From positions 1 through 25,882 of the forward strand of contig JAEXPQ010000091.1 in the NCBI GenBank assembly GCA_023446735.1: a stretch of 25,882 bases of DNA, in the 5' to 3' direction. Below, one piece after another: positions 15,485 through 23,273 of the stretch (position 1 is its first letter; every line of letters begins with the position of its first letter). A program made the position numbers and the translations under genes. The DNA is from Verrucomicrobiota bacterium. Lineage in GTDB: Bacteria; Verrucomicrobiota; Verrucomicrobiia; Opitutales; Opitutaceae. The notes below the pieces were generated by a model, which worked only from the letters and a program-made list of their open reading frames with translations, searched no databases and was not told where the DNA came from.

Positions 15485-15537
15485 GGCGGAGGGAGATGGC
15501 GGTTGAACCGTTCGGAGGTCAGGCACATGGTGCCGAT

Positions 15538-15771
15538 ATGCCCATGTCGGTTGATCAACTCGTCAGCGAAGCACGGCACCTCTCAGGGGCGCAGGTGGCG
15601 GAACTGCTCGACCGGCTCCTGCTCGATGCTGTCACCGTACCTGACGCGGACGTCGACGCCTTGTGGCGGCGCGAAGCGGCGGATCGCGTGGCGGAGATCG
15701 AGAGCGGGCGCGAGCCCGGGGTCGACGGCGAGCAGGTGTTGGCCGAGCTGCGGCGCATTGCGGGGCGGTGA
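15538..15771 (+). CDS. Antitoxin of the addiction-module component family (TIGR02574-like)
   Basis: The 77-aa helical protein begins MPMSVDQLVSEARHLSG and continues AQVAELLDRLLLDAV, the N-terminal pattern of the Unstab_antitox/TIGR02574 family (PF09720). The C-terminal half has WRREAADRVAEIESG and the typical end VLAELRRI. An in-frame ATG at 15496 follows a good GGAGGGAG ribosome site and would add 14 residues. Family alignment starts at 15538 or 15544, so the true start is uncertain. The stop overlaps the GTG start of the RelE/ParE gene (GTGA), as expected for an antitoxin-toxin pair. With the toxin broken, this antitoxin appears to be an orphan. Confidence 0.85.
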   Translation: MPMSVDQLVSEARHLSGAQVAELLDRLLLDAVTVPDADVDALWRREAADRVAEIESGREPGVDGEQVLAELRRIAGR

Positions 15772-16065
15772 AACCGCTGCGTTTCCATCGTGCGGCGCAG
15801 GCCGAATTATTGGCTGCGGCGGAGTACTATGCTGGGATCCATCGGGCGCTTGGCGGGCGATTCTATGAGGCGATGGACGAGCTGCTACGCGAGATCCGTG
15901 AGCAACCTTTGCTTTTTCCCGTGTTCGAGCCGCCGGTCCGTCGACATTTCGGACGGCGCTATCCCCTATGCTGTGCTCTACATCGACCGGGAGGATGCCG
16001 TGTGGGTGGTGGCCGTGATGCACTTCAAACGGAAGCCCGGTTACTGGGCGCGGCGGATCGGGTAG
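15768..16065 (+). pseudogene. RelE/ParE-type toxin, frameshifted by one base
   Basis: Reading from GTG 15768 gives KPLRFHRAAQAELLAAAEYY, a typical RelE/ParE N-terminus, up to PVRRHFGRRYP. The same fold then continues in the next frame as PYAVLYIDREDAVWVVAVMH and FKRKPGYWARRIG, ending at TAG 16063-16065. Removing one C from the CCCC run at 15963-15966 restores a continuous 98-aa protein with RRYPYAVLY, the normal family joint. As written, the first frame runs on to 16106 with unrelated residues and loses the C-terminal catalytic strand. Either the toxin is truly inactivated or the run is a sequencing error. Programmed slippage is less likely. Confidence 0.85.
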
Positions 16066-16101
16066 CTGATTCGGAAAACGGGTTCCGCGTGCGCGACGAG
16101 G

Positions 16102-16124
16102 GCTGAACGGCTGCACCGTTCAGC
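16102..16124. repeat. Isolated 9-bp inverted repeat (REP-like hairpin)
   Basis: GCTGAACGG (16102-16110) pairs perfectly with CCGTTCAGC (16116-16124) around a 5-nt loop, between the convergent toxin remnant and the small Cys protein gene. There is no T-run, so it is probably a REP-type palindrome. It does not match the other two REP families in the window. Confidence 0.5.
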
Positions 16125-16140
16125 TACGGGGACGTGGCGA

Positions 16141-16491
16141 CTACTGCGGCTTGGCGGCGGCGGCCGCGGCGTCGATCTGGGCGAGGTACTTGGCCGGGTC
16201 CTTCTTGAAGTCCTTCAGGCAGGCTCGGCAGCAGAAGCGCACGAGGCGGTCGGGCTTGCCGGCTTCCTTGTGGAGGTAGTCGAAGGGGCCGCCGGCGTGA
16301 CCGGCATCGAGCGGCTCGCCGGACACGACGCAGGTCGTGAGCGGATAGGTTTCCTTCGCCGAGGGCTCGGAGGGCGCGACGGACGGTTCGGTCGACGGCT
16401 TGACCGGGGCGGGACTGTCGCCGGCGGTGAGAGCGGTGGCGGCGAGCGCGAGAAGCGCCGCGGAGAGGAGGGCGCGAGAGTGGTGTTTCAT
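16141..16491 (-). CDS. Periplasmic Cys-containing, TRASH-like metal-binding protein of the cus operon
   Basis: This 116-aa protein has a signal peptide (1-23, ending ALTAG), a Pro/Ser-rich spacer (25-48) and a compact C-terminal domain. The domain has Cys54 (TTCVVSGEPL), PFDYLHKEAG, Cys87-Cys88-x2-Cys91 (RFCCRACLKDF) and KKDPAKYLAQID. The spacing of one Cys, then Cys-Cys-x2-Cys before a DF-x-K-DPAKYL end is like YHS/TRASH-type domains that bind soft metals. It lies downstream of the CusA-type pump on the same strand, 178 bp away, and may hand copper or silver to the exporter or buffer it. This role is inference. I cannot assign a gene name. Confidence 0.8.
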   Translation of the reverse strand: MKHHSRALLSAALLALAATALTAGDSPAPVKPSTEPSVAPSEPSAKETYPLTTCVVSGEPLDAGHAGGPFDYLHKEAGKPDRLVRFCCRACLKDFKKDPAKYLAQIDAAAAAAKPQ

Positions 16492-16559
16492 GGGAAAAAG
16501 AGGGTGAAGATTTGCGATGGTGTTAGGTGGAAATGCGTTCAGGCGCGGGCGGCGCCGGC

Positions 16560-16640
16560 GACGCGCTTGGGGGCAAGCGCGTCCACCCGCAGGCAGGGTT
16601 GCGATGTCCAGAGGTGGACCGCTTTGCCCCCAACGCGGTC
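16560..16640. repeat. Inverted pair of REP sequences (REPIN-like)
   Basis: Two related 28-nt units face each other: 16560-16587 on the plus strand and 16613-16640 on the minus strand. Both have a palindromic stem, a GGGG loop and the tail GTCCACC. The first stem is a perfect 10 bp (GACGCGCTTG/CAAGCGCGTC); the second has one mismatch. Eight positions differ between units, nearly all within the stem as compensating changes. An inverted doublet with conserved loop and tail is the structure of a REPIN. It lies between the CusA-type pump gene and the small Cys protein gene. Confidence 0.7.
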
Positions 16641-16669
16641 GAGTGCGTGAGATGGAACCGCGGGTGTGC

Positions 16670-19600
16670 TCATGGTTTCGGTGCGGCGATGATGCGCTCG
16701 TGCGCGGCTTGTTCCATGGCGACGAACTGCTGGCTGAGTTCGTCCCACGGACGGCGCGGGGGACGCGGGCCCTTGACCCACTCGACGTGGCGGCCGCGCC
16801 AGAGCGAATAGATCGCGGGGACGATCTCGAGGGTGAGGATGGTGGAGGTGATGAGGCCGCCGATCATCGGGGCGGCGATGCGCTGGATCGCCTCGGCGCC
16901 GGCGCCGTGTGCCCAGAGTGCTGGCACGAGGCCGAGCGTGACCATGGCGACGGTCATGAGTTTTGGGCGGACGCGTTGCACGGCGCCGTAGGTGATCGCC
17001 TCGAAGAGATCGTGCTGCGTCTTCATCCGGCCGGCGCGCTGGTAGGCGTGGAACGCCTCGTCGAGGTAGATGATCATCACCGTGCCGGTCTGCGCGGCGA
17101 GGCCGGCGAGGGCGATGATGCCGACCCACACGGCGATGCTCAGGTGGTAGCCGAGCAGCCAGAGCAGCCAGAAGCTGCCGGTCATCGCGAACGGGATCGA
17201 TAGCAGGATGATCAGCGGCGCCGGGATGCTTTTGAAGTTCATGTACAGCAGCACGAAGATCAGCACGAGCGTGAGCGGCACCACGATCTTCAGCCGCTCG
17301 CGGACGCGGAGCATGTTCTCGTACTGGCCGGACCATTCGATGCGGTAGCCGGCGGGAAGCAGGCCGGCCTTCTCGATCTTCTCGCCCACGAGCTTCTTCG
17401 CCTCCTCGACGTAGCCGCCGATGTCGCGCCCGGTGATGTCGACATAGACCCAGCCGGCGAGCGCGCCGTCCTCGTTGCGCAGCATCGGCGGACCCACAGT
17501 GGTGCGGATGTCGGCGAGTTCGCCGAGGGGAATCTGGCGGAGCGCGCCGGCGCTGCTGCCCGCGTTGGCGCCGGCCATCGGGTCGCCGCTGGTGGCGCCC
17601 CCGGCGAGCGGCGGCGTCATTGCGGGGATGAGCACGCGCTTGAGCGCGGCGATGTCGTCGCGCAGTTCGCGGCTGTAGCGGACGTTGATGGTGTAGCGTT
17701 CGCGGCCCTCGATGGTGCGGGCCACGGCCATGCCGCCGATGGAGGTCTCGACCTGCATGAGCACGTCCTCGACGTTGAGGCCGTGGCGGGCGATCGCTTC
17801 GCGGTTCGGGACGATGTCGAGGTAGTAGCCCCCGCTGGTGCGCTCGGCGAAGACGCTGCGCGTGCCCGGCACGGTGCGGATGATCGATTCGAGGTGTTCG
17901 CCGAGGCGGCCAATCTCATCGAGGTCGGCGCCGAAGATCTTGATGCCGATCGGCGTGCGGATGCCGGTGGTGAGCATGTCGATGCGGCCCTTGATCGGCA
18001 TCGTCCATGCGTTCACCTGGCCGGGAATCTGGAGCGCGCTGTCCATCTCGGAGGTGAGCTCGTCCCAGGTGAGCGGGCGTTGGTCGGGCCACACGCGGCG
18101 CAGGCCGGCGGCGAGCCAGTCCGGCGCCCAGCTCGAGTACCAGCGCGACTGATTGATCCGACGCCATTCGCTCTCGGGTTTCAGCTGCACGACGGTCTCG
18201 AACATCTCCATCGGCGCGGGGTCGGGCGCGGTCTCGGAGCGGCCGGCCTTGCCGTGGACGGTGAGAACTTCGGGAAAGCCGCGCAGGATGCGGTCCTGGA
18301 TCTGCAGGAGCCGGGTCGCCTCGGTGACGGAGACGGTGGGCAACGTCGTCGGCATGTAGAGGATCGTGCCCTCGTTGAGCGGCGGCATGAACTCCGAGCC
18401 GAGTCGCTGGTAGATCGGGTACGACGAGCCGACCGCGACGATGGCGATCGCGATGGAGAGGCGGCGGCGCGTCATGAGCAGGCTGACCCACGGGTAATAG
18501 ATCCGGTGGAGCAGCCGGCTGATCGGGTGCTTGTGCTCGGGGATGACCTTTGCGCCGGTCATGAGGACGATGAGCGCCGGCCCGATGGTGACGGAGAGAA
18601 ACGCGGCCCACGCCATGGTGAATGTCTTGGTGAACGCGAGCGGCTTGAACAACCGGCCCTCTTGCGACTCCAGCGCGAAGACCGGCAGGAAGCTCACGGT
18701 GATCACGAGCAGCGCGAAGAAGAGCGGTTTCCCGAGCTGTTTGCAGGCGGCGATGATGATCTCTTGGCGCTGGTGGCGGTCGAGGCCGGCGGGCGCGTGC
18801 TCGAGGTGTTTGTGGACGTTTTCCACCATAACCACCGCTTCGTCGCAGAGCGCGCCGATCGCGATGGCGATGCCGGCGAGCGACATGATGTTCGCCGTGA
18901 GGCCCATCAGGTACATCGGGATGAACGCGAGCGCCACGGCGATGGGCAGCGTGACGATCGCCCGTGCCGCACCGCCGAAATCGAGCAGGAACACGATCAC
19001 GATCAGCGAGACGATGATCGATTCCTCGACGATCGTGCGCGTGAGCGTGGCGATGGAGCGGTTGATCAGGTCGGAGCGGTCGTAGGTCGTGACGATCTCG
19101 ACTCCGGCCGGCAACGACGGGCGGATCTCCTCGAGCTTCGCCTTCACGCGGTCGATGACCTGCAGGACATTCTGGCCGAAGCGCACGACTACGATGCCTC
19201 CGGGCGTCTCGCCGAGGCCGTCGAAGTCACCGGTGCCTCGGCGCATCTCGGGGCCGAGCGCGATGTTGCGGGCGACATCGCGGAGCAGCACGGGCGTGCC
19301 GCGCGCATCGGCGCCGACCACGACGAGACGGAGGTCGTCGAGCGACTTGATGTAGCCCTTGCCGCGGACGAGGTAGGTGGTGCCGTTGCGCTCGAGTTCG
19401 CGGCCGCCGACGTCGTTGTTGGCCGAACGGATGGCGGACACGATACGCGTGATCGGGATGTTGAAGGCCTCGAGCCGCGTGGGATCGACCTCGATCTGGT
19501 ACTGCTTCTCGAAACCGCCGAAGCTGGCGACCTCGGCCACGCCCTCGACGCTCTGGAGCCAATAGCGCAGGTGCCAGTCCTGGAAGCTGCGCAGGTCGGC

Positions 19601-20095
19601 GGCGTCGTGCTGGCCGGTGCGGTCGACGAGGGCGTATTGGAAACCCCAGCCCACGCCGGTGGCGTCGGGCCCGAGCGTGGGCGTGACTCCGGGGGGCAGG
19701 CTGCCCGTGAGGCCCTGCATGTACTCCATCACCCGGGAGCGGGCCCAGTAGAGATCGGTGCCGTCCTCGAAGACGGCGTAGACAAACGAATACCCGAAGA
19801 ACGAATAGCCGCGCACGACCTTCACCTTCGGCGCGGAGATGAGCTTGGTGACGATCGGGTAGGTGATCTGGTCCTCGACGAGGTTGGGGCTGCGGCCCTC
19901 CCACGGTGTGAAGACGATCACCTGTGCGTCGGAGAGGTCGGGCAGGGCGTCGAGCGGCGTGTGGCGCAGGCTGTAGACACCGCCGAGCGTGAGCGCGCCG
20001 ACGAGCAGGAAGACCATGAACTTGTTGCGCGCGCTCCACTCGATGATCCGCTCGATGAGCGAATCGTGGTGCGGCGCGGGTGTGGGAAGGGACAT
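16670..20095 (-). CDS. cusA: Heavy-metal RND efflux pump, CusA type (Cu/Ag)
   Basis: This 1141-aa inner-membrane RND protein follows CusA closely in its conserved blocks: YWARSRVMEYMQGL, LGPDATGVGWGFQYALVDRT, DWHLRYWLQSVEGVAEVASF. The three methionines and Glu that bind Cu(I)/Ag(I) in E. coli CusA appear at matching places: Met581 in LYMPTTLP, Met631 and Glu633 in MEMFETVVQLKP, Met707 in RIDMLTTGI. This points to monovalent metal rather than zinc or cobalt. Of the proton-relay charges, Asp418 (ALCDEAVVMVEN) and Lys1045 (VRPKLMTV) are kept, but the Glu of the AAETG motif is Gln1002 (LAAQTG). A Gly/Ala-rich insert lies near residues 832-850. It is third in an operon after the channel and adaptor genes. 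Confidence 0.95.
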   Translation of the reverse strand: MSLPTPAPHHDSLIERIIEWSARNKFMVFLLVGALTLGGVYSLRHTPLDALPDLSDAQVIVFTPWEGRSPNLVEDQITYPIVTKLISAPKVKVVRGYSFFGYSFVYAVFEDGTDLYWARSRVMEYMQGLTGSLPPGVTPTLGPDATGVGWGFQYALVDRTGQHDAADLRSFQDWHLRYWLQSVEGVAEVASFGGFEKQYQIEVDPTRLEAFNIPITRIVSAIRSANNDVGGRELERNGTTYLVRGKGYIKSLDDLRLVVVGADARGTPVLLRDVARNIALGPEMRRGTGDFDGLGETPGGIVVVRFGQNVLQVIDRVKAKLEEIRPSLPAGVEIVTTYDRSDLINRSIATLTRTIVEESIIVSLIVIVFLLDFGGAARAIVTLPIAVALAFIPMYLMGLTANIMSLAGIAIAIGALCDEAVVMVENVHKHLEHAPAGLDRHQRQEIIIAACKQLGKPLFFALLVITVSFLPVFALESQEGRLFKPLAFTKTFTMAWAAFLSVTIGPALIVLMTGAKVIPEHKHPISRLLHRIYYPWVSLLMTRRRLSIAIAIVAVGSSYPIYQRLGSEFMPPLNEGTILYMPTTLPTVSVTEATRLLQIQDRILRGFPEVLTVHGKAGRSETAPDPAPMEMFETVVQLKPESEWRRINQSRWYSSWAPDWLAAGLRRVWPDQRPLTWDELTSEMDSALQIPGQVNAWTMPIKGRIDMLTTGIRTPIGIKIFGADLDEIGRLGEHLESIIRTVPGTRSVFAERTSGGYYLDIVPNREAIARHGLNVEDVLMQVETSIGGMAVARTIEGRERYTINVRYSRELRDDIAALKRVLIPAMTPPLAGGATSGDPMAGANAGSSAGALRQIPLGELADIRTTVGPPMLRNEDGALAGWVYVDITGRDIGGYVEEAKKLVGEKIEKAGLLPAGYRIEWSGQYENMLRVRERLKIVVPLTLVLIFVLLYMNFKSIPAPLIILLSIPFAMTGSFWLLWLLGYHLSIAVWVGIIALAGLAAQTGTVMIIYLDEAFHAYQRAGRMKTQHDLFEAITYGAVQRVRPKLMTVAMVTLGLVPALWAHGAGAEAIQRIAAPMIGGLITSTILTLEIVPAIYSLWRGRHVEWVKGPRPPRRPWDELSQQFVAMEQAAHERIIAAPKP

Positions 20096-20122
20096 GGTTG
20101 GGTGCGCGATTAGCGGTTCAAG

Positions 20123-20148
20123 GGTAGGGACGTTTCTCCGAAACGTCC
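20123..20148 (-). repeat. REP-type palindrome, copy A
   Basis: Read on the minus strand: GGACGTTTC, loop GGA, GAAACGTCC, then the tail CTACC. The stem is a perfect 9 bp. It shares the frame GGACG-N4-GGA-N4-CGTCC-CTACC with copies B and C and lies in the gap between adaptor and pump genes. Confidence 0.7.
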
Positions 20149-20215
20149 GTTTTCGGATCGTTCGCGTGGATGGAGCATGGGACTAGGGCGAGGACGTTGG
20201 GCCTGCCGAGCGAAC

Positions 20216-20242
20216 GGACGGCGACGGAGCGCCGTCCCTACC
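20216..20242 (+). repeat. REP-type palindrome, copy B
   Basis: GGACGGCG (20216-20223) pairs with CGCCGTCC (20230-20237) around a 6-nt loop and is followed by CTACC. It faces opposite to copy A, 68 bp away, in the same 181-bp gap between the adaptor and pump genes, so A and B together form a wider inverted pair. Confidence 0.7.
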
Positions 20243-20276
20243 TTCAAGCTCCTGTTCATGGAGTGCATGCTTCTCC

Positions 20277-21572
20277 TCAGTGCTTGTGTTCACCTGCGGC
20301 GCCCATGCCGGCGATGGCGGCCTGAAGCTGACTCTCGGAATCGACGAGGAAGAGAGCGCGGGAGACGACCTGCTCGCCTTCCGCGAGACCGTCGCGGATC
20401 TCGAAGGTATCGCTGGTGCGCGCACCGAGTTTCACGACCCGGGGTTCGAGCCGGTCGTTGGCGGCGGCGACGAACGCGATCTGGCGTTTGCCGGTGTCGA
20501 TCACGGCGGCGGCGGGCACGACGAGTTTCTCGCCGAGCGGGATCTCGATCTCGACATCGGCCCACATATCGGGGCGGATGCGGTGATCGGGATTGTCGGT
20601 CTCGATGCGCACCGTGCCGCGACGCGTCTGCGGGTCGATGTGCGGGTCGATGAAGGTGACCGGCGCGGAGAAGAGGGGCAGCGAGGAGTTGGCGAACGAC
20701 ACGGTGGCCTCCTGGCCGACGGCGATGAGCGCCAGGTCGGACTCGGTCACGCGGGCCTGCAGCCAGACGTGCGAGAGGTTGGCGATCTCGTAGAGCGTCT
20801 CGCCGGCCATGAACGCCTTTCCTTCGACCGTGGATTTGGTGAGCACATGGCCGGCGCGCGGGGCGCGGATGACGAGCTCGGCGCTGGGCGCGTCCCGCGT
20901 TTCGATCGAGCGGAGTTCGTCGTCGCCGACCTCCCAGAGTTCGAGGCGGACGCGCGCGGCGTCGAGCAGTGCCTGCGCGGCGGTGCGGCGGCTGGCTGGC
21001 GCCTCGGCTTCGATCTGACGCAGTGCGCGCCACGCGACAAGGTAGTCGCTCTCGGCGGCGTAGACTTCCGGGCTGTAGACGGTGAGCAACGGATCGCCCT
21101 TGCTTACGGCGGCGCCGGTGTAGGCGACGTGGAGTTTGCGCACCCAGCCGCCAAAACGCGGCGCGATGCGCGAGTAGAGCGTCTCGTCGTGCTCGACGAC
21201 GGCGACGGCTCGTACGGTCTGCGAGAGCTCGCGGCGTTCGACCTTGACGGTGGTGAGACCGATGAGCTGTCGCTTGTCGGCGCCGAGCTCGATGACGGAG
21301 CGACCGGGCACGGCCGCGTGGGCGTGAGCGTCGGTGGACGGCGCGGTGCCCTTGATCGGCACGAGACTCATCCCGCAGATCGGGCAGTCGCCCGGCCGGT
21401 CGCTGACGTAGGTCGGGTGCATCGGGCAATGGTACTTCGGCCCGGCGGCGGGAGTCTCGGCAGTTGCGGGTGCGGCCTCGGCGGAGTGTTTGTGCGCATC
21501 GGGCGAGCGGGAGCAGCCGGCGAGAAGCAGAATAGTCGTGGCGAGCAGTGCGGCGTAGCGAAGGCGTTTCAT
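20277..21572 (-). CDS. cusB: CusB-type RND periplasmic adaptor lipoprotein
   Basis: This 431-aa membrane-fusion protein begins with a lipoprotein signal; the lipobox is LLLAGC, with Cys20 as the acylation site. A heavy-metal-binding domain follows (about 47-74): YHCPMHPTYVSDRPGDCPIC then GMSLVP, with Cys49, Met51, Cys63, Cys66 and Met68 as likely ligands. Next come a barrel-sandwich/lipoyl half (RFGGWVRKLHVAYTGAAVSK), a helical hairpin (about 180-215), the second lipoyl half (ELVIRAPRAGHVLTK), and the beta-barrel and membrane-proximal domains. The C-terminus is GEHKH. It bridges the CusA-type pump and the TolC-type channel and probably passes metal to the pump. Its start overlaps the end of the channel gene by four bases (ATGA). 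Confidence 0.94.
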   Translation of the reverse strand: MKRLRYAALLATTILLLAGCSRSPDAHKHSAEAAPATAETPAAGPKYHCPMHPTYVSDRPGDCPICGMSLVPIKGTAPSTDAHAHAAVPGRSVIELGADKRQLIGLTTVKVERRELSQTVRAVAVVEHDETLYSRIAPRFGGWVRKLHVAYTGAAVSKGDPLLTVYSPEVYAAESDYLVAWRALRQIEAEAPASRRTAAQALLDAARVRLELWEVGDDELRSIETRDAPSAELVIRAPRAGHVLTKSTVEGKAFMAGETLYEIANLSHVWLQARVTESDLALIAVGQEATVSFANSSLPLFSAPVTFIDPHIDPQTRRGTVRIETDNPDHRIRPDMWADVEIEIPLGEKLVVPAAAVIDTGKRQIAFVAAANDRLEPRVVKLGARTSDTFEIRDGLAEGEQVVSRALFLVDSESQLQAAIAGMGAAGEHKH

Positions 21573-22978
21573 TTTGAAATAGGGTGTTCTGCGGGTAGGG
21601 CGGGACCGCTGTGTTCACGGACGGCTCGGAGAGCCGTCCCTACCTCGGAAAGTCCATCAGTCGTGCCGGCGGTCGCCATCGCGAGGAGGTCGACGACGGC
21701 GAGTTCACGTTCGCGCAGGGCGGCGAGGCGTTCGGTCTGCATGGCCAACTCCATCGCGCCGCTTTCGACGATCATCGCGGCACCGGTGCCGCCGGTGCGG
21801 TAGCCGGACTCGGCGGCGAGACGCTGGCGCTGTACCGAGGGGAGTGCGGAGCGGTCGAGGTACTCGATCATGCGGTCGGCTTCGCGGACCATGGCGAGCA
21901 TGCGCGCGAGCTCGGCGGCCATGTCGAGCTGTTCGGCGGAGAGGCGGGCGACGGCGGCGTCGTGGCGCGCTTCGGCGGCGGCGATCTTTTCGCGGATCTT
22001 GGTGCGCCAGACCGGCAACGTCATGGTCGCGGTTGGGCGCCACATCCATGGCGCGGCTTTGACGTCGGTCATGAGGCCGACGCTGAAGTCCGGCGAGCCG
22101 CCGCGGCGGGCGACATCGATGCCGGCAACCGCCATCTCGACCATCGCGCGCATGCGGGCAAGTTCGGGGTTGGCGGACTGGACGCGTTGCCAGAGTTCGT
22201 CGGCGGCCGGGAGCGGTGTCGCGACAAGGAGATGGCGTGGCCACGCCGGAGCGGAGGCACCGGTCGAGAGACCGAGCGCAGCCTTCAGCCGGGCGCGGGC
22301 GGCGGTGCGGCGTTCGTCGAGCGAGGCCGCTTCGGAACGCAGGCGGGCGGCGTTGTCGGCAGCCTGGACTTGGGCGGCGAGCGAGGCGTCCATGCCTCGA
22401 CCGGTGGCGTATTCGCTCGCGGCGAGCTGCTCGCGCTGTTCGGCGGCGACGACCGCCGCTTGGCGCAGGGCGACGGCCTCGTCGAGGTAGGCGAGCTCAG
22501 CCAGGGCGCGGCGGACCTCGGCGGCGACGCGCACCAGGGTGGCGGAGTATTGGGCCCGGGCGACGGTGGCGCCGGCCTCGGCCTCGCGGCCCATGGCGGC
22601 GCGTTTGCCGGAGCCCATGATCTCGATCATCACTCCCGGCATGAGCGACATGATCGTCGAGGCGATGTCGGCCTGGAAGGTGAGTTGCGGATCCGGCAAC
22701 GCCTTCGACGGTGCGATCGAGTGCTGCGCGGCACGCCAATCCTGCCATGCGGCGGTGACGGCGGGATGGTTGAGCAGCGCGAAGCGGACGAAATCTTCTG
22801 GCGCGGAATCGGCGTCGAGCGACGGCGGCGGCTCCGATTCAGTCGGAAAGGCGGCCGCGGTGGTTGAACTGAGGCGAGACGGACCCGCGGCGGCGCCCGA
22901 TGGTATGGTCTTGCACGCGGCCGGGAGCGTGAGGCAGCAGAGCGAGAGAGCGGCGAAGACAGTGGAGCGAGGGATCAT
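21569..22978 (-). CDS. cusC: TolC-family outer-membrane channel of the cus operon
   Basis: The 469-aa protein has a signal peptide ending near Cys22 (TLPAAC), which could be lipidated although Pro at -3 is atypical. Two OEP-type helical repeats (about 60-255 and 265-450) follow. Typical segments are ALLNHPAVTAAWQDWRAA, KALPDPQLTF, LAELAYLDEAVALRQAA and SPDFSVGLMTDV. Met is frequent (MSLMPGVMIEIMGSGKRAAM), which may suit soft-metal passage. It is the first gene of the operon and overlaps the adaptor gene by 4 bp. The last 25 residues are encoded across REP copy C, so the C-terminus is probably a recent extension. No metal-responsive regulator gene is adjacent, and I see no confident promoter upstream. 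Confidence 0.92.
   Translation of the reverse strand: MIPRSTVFAALSLCCLTLPAACKTIPSGAAAGPSRLSSTTAAAFPTESEPPPSLDADSAPEDFVRFALLNHPAVTAAWQDWRAAQHSIAPSKALPDPQLTFQADIASTIMSLMPGVMIEIMGSGKRAAMGREAEAGATVARAQYSATLVRVAAEVRRALAELAYLDEAVALRQAAVVAAEQREQLAASEYATGRGMDASLAAQVQAADNAARLRSEAASLDERRTAARARLKAALGLSTGASAPAWPRHLLVATPLPAADELWQRVQSANPELARMRAMVEMAVAGIDVARRGGSPDFSVGLMTDVKAAPWMWRPTATMTLPVWRTKIREKIAAAEARHDAAVARLSAEQLDMAAELARMLAMVREADRMIEYLDRSALPSVQRQRLAAESGYRTGGTGAAMIVESGAMELAMQTERLAALRERELAVVDLLAMATAGTTDGLSEVGTALRAVREHSGPALPAEHPISK
21619..21644 (+). repeat. REP-type palindrome, copy C, inside the 3' end of the channel gene
   Basis: GGACGGCTC (21619-21627), loop GGA, GAGCCGTCC (21631-21639), tail CTACC: a perfect 9-bp stem. 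It is the same family as copies A and B. It is read through by the channel gene on the minus strand as part of GTALRAVRE. Confidence 0.7.
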
Positions 22979-23273
22979 GGGCGCGCGAGCCGGACAGGTG
23001 CTAGACAGTATCTACACCGGCCGGATTTGCGCCCCTCGGGAAAAGCATCCCTCGCATGCGGTCGTTGTCTCGTCCGCCAAAGAAGGACCGGGGATTCCTG
23101 TGCCCGCCCGTGGCGCCGCCGCGCTGGTGGCCGGGGTTGGGTGGGCGGGCCGTCGTGGGATCTCGATCCGCGGACCGAGTGGGGGGTCTCTGGTGTTGGG
23201 CTGAGATCCCCGGCACGCCTGCGGACGGATCAGTCGGGGCCGCCCGGCCGTTTTCGCCAGCGCCGACCGATGC
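22979..23273. other. Gap between VIT/VWA gene and cus operon
   Basis: A 295-bp gap with no supported gene. It must carry the promoter of the cus operon (start 22978). The only local symmetry near the start is the imperfect palindrome TAGACAGTATCTA (23002-23014), 24 bp upstream; on the minus strand it contains GATACT as a weak -10 candidate. A widely spaced inverted repeat GGGATCTC/GAGATCCC (23157-23164 and 23203-23210) is also present. Neither is firm. Confidence 0.4.

Noticed and set aside
15768..16106. Intact 112-aa toxin read in the first frame without a shift
   Set aside because: After PVRRHFGRRYP the first frame has no family similarity, while the next frame carries the expected C-terminal block.
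17783..20113. A 776-codon plus-strand open frame opposite the CusA-type gene
   Set aside because: It is antisense to a clear 1141-aa pump and has the Asp/Glu/Arg/Val/Gly-rich composition of a GC-driven shadow, with no recognisable domain.
23002..23014. TAGACAGTATCTA as a metal-responsive operator for the cus operon
   Set aside because: Only an imperfect palindrome, with no matching -35/-10 pair at MerR-type spacing. It is mentioned in the gap description but not called.
23157..23210. Inverted repeat GGGATCTC ... GAGATCCC upstream of the cus operon
   Set aside because: The arms are 38 bp apart and about 180 bp from the start codon. They could be chance and do not resemble a known metal-regulator site.
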